DNA of 64,000 nucleotides from Erythroxylum novogranatense (Eukaryota > Streptophyta > Magnoliopsida > Malpighiales > Erythroxylaceae), in contig CM057228.1 in NCBI GenBank assembly GCA_029891385.1, positions 28,524,214 through 28,588,213 of the forward strand. Reading direction: 5' to 3'. The translations under genes and the position numbers were made by a program. The notes under the pieces were generated by a model that saw only the letters and a list, made by a program, of their open reading frames with translations, was not told the origin of the DNA and ran no database searches. This document shows, piece by piece, positions 48,446 through 57,254 of this stretch (its first letter is position 1; each line of letters starts with the position of its first letter).

Positions 48446-48457
48446 CGGGACCCAACA

Positions 48458-48543
48458 CAAACAAATTGTCTTAGAAAGGAAAAATGCAAAAATGTAGGAA
48501 ATATGGCATTTTAACCTATAACTCTAGAAAATGTAACAAATAA
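48458..48543 (+). pseudogene. MULE transposase relic, part 2: zinc knuckle
   Basis: Once solo LTR I and one CAAAC copy are removed, the frame KDPN continues as KLS-stop-KGKMQKCRKYGIL then TYNSRKCNK and a stop. This is the CCHC knuckle typical at the end of MuDR-type transposases, with Cys to Tyr and His to Tyr replacements, each a single C-to-T or G-to-A change. Continuity of frame across the insertion supports both the transposase call and the LTR borders. Confidence 0.78.
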
Positions 48544-49690
48544 GGCTCGATATCACATGTTGAGGCTTCTTCAAATGTATAAAAACCTTGTTCAAATAAT
48601 TTACAAACCTTGTAATAAGTAATGTTTATCATTATATTTATCATGTTATCATATAGCCATCTTCACAAGTTTATAACCCTTCAATTTTTTATCAAATCAT
48701 CTTGGTTGTAATAACTAACAAATGTGTTTCTATTGATCACAATAAATTAGTGATGCAAACAGAGTTGATGATATAATTATACCGAGTCAATATAAATGCA
48801 TTTTATTAATTAATCTCGGTTGTAATACCTAATGAATGTGTTTCTTTTAATTAAAATAGGTTAGTGCTGTAATTAGTGTTGATTATATGATTACATTGAG
48901 TCAACAAAACAATATTATAAGGAATGTTTTTTTAATCAATTTATCTTAGTTGTAATAACGATGAGCTAATCTATAATATTTTTTTTTACATATTTTGTTG
49001 TCAGTTGGTAGATCTAGACGTGCTAGTAAAAGAAAGTTTGAAGATGTCGATTCACACACATTCAAGTTATCATTTAAACTAAAGGGTTTACAGTTCAAAA
49101 GATAATCTAGGATCACTTCACAATAATTACAAGTTGAAGAAAACAAAAGGGAAATGTCATTGGCACAATCATTACAAAAACAAGTTTCTTAGTTAAGTGG
49201 AAGTAAAGGAAACAATATGGAATAAATTTTCTATGTATATATGATATTGGTATTACTTTTGGATGAATGTGGTCTTGACGTAACGCTATTGGCATATGTG
49301 CTGATGGCTTTTTAATGTATGCATTGTTGATATAATACCATTTACATATATGCTAATGGCTATTTAATGTTTGTGGTGTTGGCATTTTCATATTGAAATA
49401 ATTTTTTTCTACTTGTATTTATGAATTCCAACCCATTTAAATATAGACATTCATATGTTTTCCACTTATAAATTTATATATATATATTAGTTGCTCAATA
49501 TTTACAAGTGATCATATAACAATGATTACAATATACCGATTAAGTGTACAATCATTGCATTTTAAGTCAAGTTTGTTATTTAAAATTGTAATTCAATGTG
49601 ATTTCCCATAATATAGTTAAAAATAATAAGTATTATAAGTACAATAATTCCTATTACACTATTCATTAACATAAACTTCATCTCCTTTTC
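48544..49690. other. AT-rich DNA, possible last exon of the MULE relic
   Basis: Mostly unrecognised AT-rich sequence. A short plus-strand frame follows an acceptor-like GTTGTCAG at 49011 and reads GRSRRASKRKFEDVD, a basic tail of the kind seen at the ends of MULE transposases, stopping near 49105. I offer this only as a possibility. From 49110 to 49690 I see nothing. Confidence 0.3.
48699..48960. repeat. Diverged tandem repeat, about 113-130 bp, 2 copies and a third start
   Basis: The phrase ATCTTGGTTGTAATA starts near 48699, 48812 and 48942. Each copy goes on with AATGTGTTTCT, an AGTGATGCA-like word, GTTGAT and GAGTCAA. Copies differ at many positions, so this is an old duplication. Confidence 0.8.
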
Positions 49691-49900
49691 TTTTTTACAA
49701 CAAATTTAGGTCTTCTTTTATAAGTTTTATTTGCTCCTTAAACTCCTTAGTTATGCTTTTTTAGTAGTAATTATTTTGGTAGTACTTGTTTTAACTACTT
49801 TCTTTAACATTGATACTTCTTTCCTTAATTTTAAAATCATTTAAACATCTATTTTAGTAAATTTATCATCATACCATTTGAAAAAGTCACATCACCCATA
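49690..49900 (-). pseudogene. GRF-type zinc-finger protein remnant
   Basis: On the minus strand 49890-49862 reads CDFFKWYDDKF, close to the CGFFKWxDD end of GRF zinc fingers, followed by a charged stretch (ILKLRKEVSMLKKVVK) that looks like the coiled coil usual after this finger in plant proteins of unknown function. Stops interrupt it and the N-terminal half of the finger is not readable. Such proteins are common around plant transposons. The assignment rests on one motif and the following helix. Confidence 0.45.
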
Positions 49901-50504
49901 GGTTTCAGAGTTATCACTGCAACAATCACACTAGTGACACATATAACACTAAATATTGATTAAATACCATTAATGAAATATGCATTAAGTTGATTAAATG
50001 GAAAATTGACAGTATAAGTACCATGGAAAGCAACCTTAGAAACATCATTTCATTGAGTATTATTTTCAACCCAAGTGTTAAATAATGATCTATTATATTC
50101 CCATAATATGAAAAATGACATTGACTACCTAGTTGTTCTTAGTTACCAATAGGAAACCTAATTAGTTTCTTTTTATAGGATAGAGAATAAAATGTCCATT
50201 TTCACTCTCAAGGTATGTAACCAACTAAAACAATTAAATAGTTATATCTAATAGTTTGTAACTAACATTGTATGAATTAATGAACAATGAAATGAAATTA
50301 TTGTTTGAAGAGATAACAATTGAGTTATTATTGGTTATTTCATGGTATCAATGTCTTTATTCTCCATCATTTACAATTATATAAGACCTTTACTTTCTTA
50401 ACAATTAGATACAAAGAGAAAATATCAATCGAGGAAGAAATTATGTACTCACTTAATTCTGGTGTAATAATTTTGTACTCACTACCTGCAATAGAAAACA
50501 ACTA
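49901..50504. other. AT-rich DNA, nothing recognised
   Basis: No repeat and no credible frame. The nearest frame (50320-50634) runs into the trinucleotide microsatellite and owes its length to it. Confidence 0.4.
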
Positions 50505-50940
50505 CAACTATAGCAACAGCAACAGCAAAAACAATAACAACAATAATAACAACAACAACAATAACAACAAAAACAACAATAACTACTACTACTACTACCA
50601 CCACCACCACCACCACCACTACTATTACTACTAAGTCTACAACTACAACTACTACCACTACTACGACTGCGACTACTCCTTTTTCTCTTACTCCTACTCC
50701 TACTCTTACTCTTACTCCTACTCCTATTGCTACTAATGGTACTACTACTATTACGACTACTATGACCACCACCACCACCACCACTACTACCTCTACTCCT
50801 CTTATTACTACTATTACTACTAATACTACTATTACGACCCCCCACCACCACCACTACTATCATTACCACCACCACCACCACTACTACCACTCACTACTAC
50901 CTATTACTACCACCACCACCACCACCACTACTACTACAAG
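50505..50940. repeat. Compound trinucleotide microsatellite (AAC, ACT, ACC)
   Basis: About 430 bp of trinucleotide steps in order: AAC/AAT, ACT, ACC, then mixtures of ACT, CTT, ACG and ACC, ending with ACC and ACT runs. Frames through it give homopolymers (NNNN, HHHH, VVVV, TTTT) and are not genes. Confidence 0.97.
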
Positions 50941-52684
50941 GATCTCTTTACTAGGGATCTTTTATCTAAATCCTATTACGCCAAAGTTCTATTATTGGTT
51001 ATGTCCTTAATAAGTTCCAACATTGCCATAACATTTCTGATCACTTGTAACACCCCAAAAATCTTGATTTCATGAATAGTACTTTTTGGGTCATGAGTAG
51101 TATATCTCAAGGTGAATTGTAGCGCCCCCTTACCATAAGGTATACACCGGGATGCCCGTAGGTCATTCCGATACATATCCTACGATAAGGGTGAGCTACG
51201 AACAATCACTACTGTACTTCACATGGCATCATAATAATAAAACATCAGTATCAAAATTACTAATTTTTTGAAACCAAAAATTTCCCCATTTCATTTCACT
51301 AAAATCAGAATACATATCTGTCAGTTTTTTTACTGTCTGTACATTACTCCAAAAGCCTAAGACAAAATGCTATAAAAATAGGGAAAATAAAACAACTCTA
51401 TCTAGGTCATCCCAAAAAATCCAGTTGACCGACCTGTGAGCCATGACTTCTCTTGCCAACACGATCTACACGGCAGGAAAAGTCCCTCTAGAACTAGGAG
51501 TCTACTCTCGGTCCTGAAAAATAAGTTGCAATTTTGGGTGAGTTTGCGAACTCAGTGAGGTAACCATCATCGATGGTTCACTCAATTCATGCAACACTTA
51601 AATATATAACAGTGATATCTTAATTTCACATTCAAAAGTACCACATGATTGTTATCACATAAGTATAAGGCATTTTGCATTTCACTCAATCAAAGAAATT
51701 CAATCGAATGCATAAGTAATGCGTATGTGACACTTTTCTAATTTATTACGATGTTGTGACCGAGCACCTAAACTGTCCCAATATGGGCGCATTAATCATT
51801 GAGCCTGAGGCTCTGAATCACTGTGGGCTCGAGGCCTAAATACATTGAGCTTCTAGCTCTCGGTGACTGCTCCGGTCACAACTATCATTAACTAATCATG
51901 CATTCATGTAGGGAATGCACATGTAACAATGAAGCAAGATAGATATCACAATCAACACATATGTCAAAATTTATTTCATCATACGCAAGTAGTTCACAAA
52001 ATCTCAAACAAGTAGCACTTCTATGTCATAGTTTCTCAATACATCGGACCTTCTGTCTAGAATTCATAATCAAAACACAATTCACTAACCCACAATTATC
52101 TACCACAGTTTTCTAAGCAAATAATAACTGAGAGAACCTTCTAAGTCACTCATCAATAGCTTCCGAGCTAATGCCTGGAAGTCTCAGCAACGTCTGTGAG
52201 ATGACGTTCCAAATGCGCCTCTATAATAATCAAAATATTCAAACATTACCAAGTATGCAATCAGAAATATTTAATAATGCACATGTAACAATTAAAATGT
52301 GTACAATACATGTTCGTGACATTCCCGGCATTTTTTCATAAATATTTATCACAAAAATTTTCTCTAAATGTTAGAAATCTAAAGACACCAAAATCGCTCA
52401 ATTCGGACCTCTATAGGTCCAATTATCGCTAAAAACACGGACCAGAAAAATACTTACTCGGTCCTCTAACTTTGACCTAATCAAATTACGACAATTTCAT
52501 CTCTAAAAATTCACAATTTTACATAAAAATGAAATTAAATATTTCACGAATCCGATGTCTCGAGAATCAGGTCAATCGGAGCTTGGATGAAAAAGATATT
52601 TACAAAAGAATTAAATTAGGACAAAATAAATAACAGAAATAATAAATAAAAATAAAAATAATTAATTTAATTAAAAAAATCAAT

Positions 52685-52719
52685 TCTCGCGAGGGCGACG
52701 ACGTATGGCCCTCGCGAGA
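52685..52719. repeat. Inverted repeat TCTCGCGAGGGC / GCCCTCGCGAGA
   Basis: A perfect 12-bp inverted repeat at 52685-52696 and 52708-52719 with an 11-nt spacer. Each arm also holds the palindrome CTCGCGAG. It stands alone in strongly AT-rich DNA of solo LTR K, close to the zone where other LTRs have their repeat cassette. Confidence 0.9.
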
Positions 52720-52849
52720 TGTGAGGATCCGAATTTTCAAAATAATTTTTTTAAAAAAAAAACCTAATTTTTTTTTCAAAACCACTTATTAAACCTTCCC
52801 TTCTTCCACACTTCACAACTCTTCACACAAATGTCTAAAAAACACAAAT

Positions 52850-53760
52850 GAGGTCTCATTGGAAAGCTCACAGAAAACCCTAAAAGTTTCATGAAGGGAT
52901 TAAAAACCAATTTCACTACAAAGGGTGTCAAAAATGCAATCAAAGTATCTGTTAAATCATAAATTTGCCAAAACAGTGCAACATTCTACTAAATCCATAT
53001 CTTCCCATTCCCTTTTCCAAAAATTCCAATCTTTATATCAAAAGAAAGATCAAAACATATTCTACAATTTTCATGAACAACTAGGTAGCAAATTGAACCT
53101 CTAAACAAATCAAAATCTCAATCAAAATTTCTGCCTATATAAGTCATTCTCAACAGTAACACAATTTTCCAAAAAGCATAACTCTTGTCCCATTATCAAA
53201 AAATTACATACTCTATATCACTGAAAAGATCAGAAAACATACTACAATTCTCATGAAGGACTTAAAACCAAATTCCATCTCTAACTGGATCAAATCCTCC
53301 CATTATTGTGGCTGCCCTGTTAAAGATTGTTAAACAACCATTTCACCTAAACCATATCCAAACTTCAAAATCCATAACTTACAATCCCTACATCCAAAAA
53401 GAACATATCATACCTCATTACAAAGATAAAACATTCCTCTACAACTTTTTATAAGATCACTTGAGCTAATTTCAACCATAACAGTCCAAAATTAGCGTCA
53501 GAACACAAAAATCACCAAAACTCATACTTAGAGACATTACACACACCAAAACACATTAAGACATAAATTACCATATGAAAGTTAACCAGCCATAACTTTC
53601 AACCTAAAAATCAAAAAATATCATACTTAGTGGCGATAGAAAGCTAACAAGTAAATATTCAACTTTCATGAAGACCAATTTTACAAAATTTGCCTAATTT
53701 AGCCTAGAAAAATTCCCCAAAGTTTCAGGTCACAAATCATTCAATGTTAGAATCACCACT
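52850..53760 (-). repeat. Diverged long-unit repeat in solo LTR K
   Basis: A recurring phrase of roughly 100-180 bp: a CATAACT word, a block about ATATCA/CATACT, a GAAAG(A/C)T word, then TTCATGAAG with a following AAACCAATTTC-like word. Copies can be seen near 52860-52920, 53030-53110, 53170-53285, 53380-53470 and 53580-53690. The same phrase occurs once or twice in the LTRs of C, I and L. Confidence 0.65.
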
Positions 53761-55855
53761 ATTCACCCTGCACATATAGCCTATTTTCAAGGCAAAATTC
53801 GAAACCCTTCAACCCACAATTAGACAAAACTTCCTTCATAATAATTCTAGCCAAACTTCTCAAGTTTAATTCAAGCCAAACCTCATCTCAATAGCATAAT
53901 CATATCAAAAGTTATAACCTAAACATTGAAACATACTCAAAGTAAATTTTTCCAGATTTTACACCTAACTCTACTCCTATTATTCCAACACCATTTCTAC
54001 ACCAATAAGCATCCAATTTAGCCAAGAATTCAGCCACAATTTCATCAAGACTTTCACTTGAATAAGTAGCCACAAAAATGGCAGCACACATACAAAATTA
54101 TCTTTCTTTAATAAAATTCATCTAACATCATACTAACATCATAAAAACCAATCCAAGACACTTAATTTACCAATACCATATTCAACATCATTCATCCTCA
54201 ATCAATCAGAAATCAACCAAGCAAATAACCTACCCATTTACATCCATCACAAGTTCATGCAATTAATGCTCAAGACATCACAATTAAGGCATCAACTACC
54301 AATTTAAGAACATAAAACATAAATCTTACCTATTAAAACCTTCAAATCTTCCAAAACCACAATCTCTCAAAACTCCTTCACCACACCCACGATCATCATT
54401 TTCTTAAGGGGAGAAGCTTAGGTTTGTAATTTTTGTGAATAAAACAAGAGGAAATATGTAGGATATGAGGGCTTGTTTAGGTGGAGATGAGTAGCAATTA
54501 ATAAGAAGGAGAAAACCAAAGAAGAAGAAGAAGAGATGGGAGCTACGGGTGAGAAGAGAATTTGCATTTAAAAGTGATTTTAAGCCCTTGAAAAGGAAAG
54601 CATCGTGATAACTAAAGGAAGGCTAAGTCTTATTTAACCTAAGTATAAGACATGTGTAGGCAAGTGACAAGTGTCACTTGCCACATGTCCACTCTTAAAC
54701 CCCTTTCCAATAAATTTCCATTTCTACTCCAATTTTGTCCCAAAATTCCAATGGCTCAAAGTAATAAATCCTAGAATCATGTATCTAATTTTCCAGTGCC
54801 ATTGGATAGCCATTTCCAGTATCGAAAATCCAATCAGTCCGCCACTTGGTAATTTTTTCGGTCCGAAAAATTATCCCGAAAAATTTTCAGAAAAATTTCT
54901 AAAATTCTCCAAAAATGTAAAACACACAAAAATCCACTCCAATTCAATTTTCAAGCACAAAATCATATTCTTTTCACAATAATCACATTTATAAACACAT
55001 ATGCCATGAAATGTCATGAATGCATGTACAATCATGTGCATGCGCAAAAATTTCTATTCATGTATATATAGAGGCCATATTATGCATGATCATGCCGAGA
55101 TACGTATACATACTCATCCCCCGTCTCAAATTACTATTTTACCCTTCCCATCGGTGATGGAATGTTACATAAATAGTGATACCTGAGAGCTAAAGTGCAT
55201 TTTATTTTATTTGGCATTGGATAATATTATTCAAGGATCAAATTAGAGCACCAAATGAGTTTATTTTGAGGGTTTGATTAAGAGTTGACCAATGGTCAAA
55301 GTTTTAACCTAGAAATGGTGAAAGTCAAATATGAAAAATATTAATGGAAATAAATGATATAAATTAAGGTCTTTATGTGAAGTTGATATTTTTCTTATGG
55401 GTATTTTTTATTGAGAAAAAGAAAAAATGAATTAAAAAAGGTTAACTAAATTAAAAAGAATTGGAAAACTTTTAATGAGGGGCTACATGATATTTATATC
55501 ATTTTCTTGGCCGCCTACCCTCTCTTCTTCACTAAGGATTGTCGAGAATAGCTCCCTCCTTTCTTCTCCATTTTTTCATTCCTTACTTTTTCAAGCCAAT
55601 TTTCTTTAGTTTTAAACCCCAAATTACCTATTAAACACTAAATCATGAAGCCAGGATCCCTAAACTCACCCTATTAAAAAATTGGGAAAGATAAAGAAAA
55701 GATATATGGGTGTTCTTGATGAATAGTACCGAAAAATTTATAAAGTGAGTTAATGGAGTTTTAATTATTTTTAGTACATGATTTTGATGCAGTTGCATGC
55801 ATTGGTGAATAAAATGCATGAAATTGAATTTTTTAATGCAATATTATGAAGATAA

Positions 55856-56731
55856 TATTGGACCCCACACCTGGGCTAGTATTTCCCATCCAGCGTGTGT
55901 TTGCGGGTTATACCGCGGCATCCAACACAAATCAGTATTGTCCTCTTTGGTGGGAATCGAACACCCAACCTCGAGGTTTTGTTGGCTCAATGGTAAGAGG
56001 CGTGCTTGTAAAAGCAACAAAACCTCGAGGTTGGGTGTTCATTCCACCAAAGAGACAATATCGATTAGGTTGATGTCATGAGACTCAAGAACATACGCTG
56101 GTGGAATTGCTAGTTTGTGTGGGGTCCAACATTAAAAGGCGCTTTTTAATGTTGGACCCCAGCCCCCACACCTGGGCTAACATTTCCCACCTAGCGTGTG
56201 TTTGCGAGTTATACCATGGCGGGTATTTGCGGGTTATACCACGGCATCCAACCTTAATCAGTACTGTCCTCTTTGGTCAAGGGTGAGCCACGGCTGGAAC
56301 TCAAGACCTCAAGGTTTTGTTCCACTTTAAGTGGACGCCTCTCACCATTGAGCCAATTGGATCAATGGTAAGAGGCGTGCTTGTAAAAGCAACAAAACCT
56401 TGAGGTTGGGTGTTCGATTCCCACCAAAGAGTACAATACTGATTTGTGTTGGATGCCGCGGTATAACTCGCAAACACACATTGGGTGGGAAATGCTAGCC
56501 CAGGTGTGGGGTCCAACATTAAAAGGCATTTCCCACCCAGCGTGTATTTGCGGGTTATACCGCGGCATTCTGGCTCAATGGTAAGAGGCGTCCTTGTAAA
56601 AGCAACAAAACCTTGAGGTTGGGTGTTTGATTCCCACCAAAGAGGACAATACTGATTTGTGTTGGATACCGCGGTATAACCCGCAAACACACGCTGGGTG
56701 GAAAATGCTAGCCCAGGTGTGGGGTCCAACA
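55856..56731. mobile_element. Cluster of tRNA-derived SINE-like units in head-to-head pairs
   Basis: Three units. Each has a plus-strand arm of about 175 bp: an A-box-like TGGCTCAATGGTAAGAGG, a B-box-like GTTCGATTCCCACC, and a tail ending GGGGTCCAACA. In units 1 (55856-56131) and 2 (56150-56518) the left half is the reverse complement of the arm, so each unit is a near-complete inverted pair joined at the A-box side. Unit 3 (56527-56731) keeps only about 50 bp of the left arm. A and B boxes are internal RNA polymerase III promoter parts, which points to SINE origin. No poly(A) tail or flanking duplication was found, so a foldback MITE is an alternative. Confidence 0.65.
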
Positions 56732-57254
56732 GATAAAGAAGAGGAATTGAAGGAGAGAGAGAAGGGATAAGGAATTGATGATGAAATTGAAGTTTATGGA
56801 AGTTTAATTTGAAGATTTGGACATCAATTGGTATTTGTTCTTGCAATTCTACTTTTTCCTAAAAATTGTGTATTAGGAAATTTAGGGTTTTTGAGTAAAA
56901 CTGGAGGTTTATGAAATTGTTATTAAAAATATTTAATTGGATGCTAAACAAAGTAGGATATGTGATTAATTGAGATTTTGGACTTATAATTTATACTTTC
57001 CCCTATTGGCATACATTATGTTTGAATTGAAAAACTTGATATACATGTTATTTTTCTTTAATTGGTGAGATGAATATGTCTTAAATGTTGTATGAAATAA
57101 ATTAAAACCAATAACAAAAAAAATAACATTAAAGAATGACAATTACTTTAGCTAAATAGGAAATAACTTGATTTGGTTGTTATGAGCTTTTGTTATAAAA
57201 TTTCAATATAATTTAATTAGATTTGCCCCTAGTAAAATAGATAAGAATTGGAGG

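Larger units (their letters stand above)
41396..48457 (-). mobile_element. Solo LTR I (about 2,489 bp without insert), target duplication CAAAC
   Basis: On the plus strand it begins TGTTAGACCCCGC (41396) and ends TTCGGGACCCAACA (48457). CAAAC flanks it at 41391-41395 and 48458-48462. Element F with one ATACT copy (42346-46918) is inserted inside. The minus orientation is inferred from similarity to the LTR of D (47121 against 7025) and of L. No pol or primer site lies beside it, so it is a solo LTR. Confidence 0.92.
51118..55169 (-). mobile_element. Solo LTR K (4,052 bp), near-perfect target duplication
   Basis: On the plus strand it begins TGTAGCGCCCCCTTACC and ends GATGGAATGTTACA, the reverse of the TGTAACATcC...GGGGCGCTACA type. 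Flanks are TGAAT (51113-51117) and TAAAT (55170-55174), one transition apart. It shares with C and F the end structure, the GTTGTGACCG/CGGTCACAAC bracket (51763-51772, 51873-51882), the twin hairpin (51540-51578) and the reverse of GGTCGGTCAGCTGG (51424). At over 4 kb it is the longest LTR in the window. Confidence 0.88.
51046..57249 (+). repeat. LTR-like stretch J, split by solo LTR K and the SINE cluster
   Basis: The start TGTAACACCCCAAAAATC at 51046 resembles a plant gypsy LTR start. Removing solo LTR K joins 51117 to 55170 as AAGGTGAATAGTGATACC. The text to about 55855 and after 56732 has LTR-like character (for instance GACCAATGGTCAAAG) but no pol, no primer site and no second end that I could find. 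It may be the remains of one LTR; the right limit is not known. Solo LTR L cuts the region at 57255. Confidence 0.4.

Noticed and set aside
50320..51010. Open frames rich in N, H, V, S or T
   Set aside because: Products of the trinucleotide microsatellite; unit changes shift composition without any protein pattern.
55980..56060. tRNA gene suggested by A-box and B-box words
   Set aside because: No full cloverleaf or acceptor stem; the unit is about 175 bp with a common tail and occurs three times in inverted pairs, so it is SINE-like.
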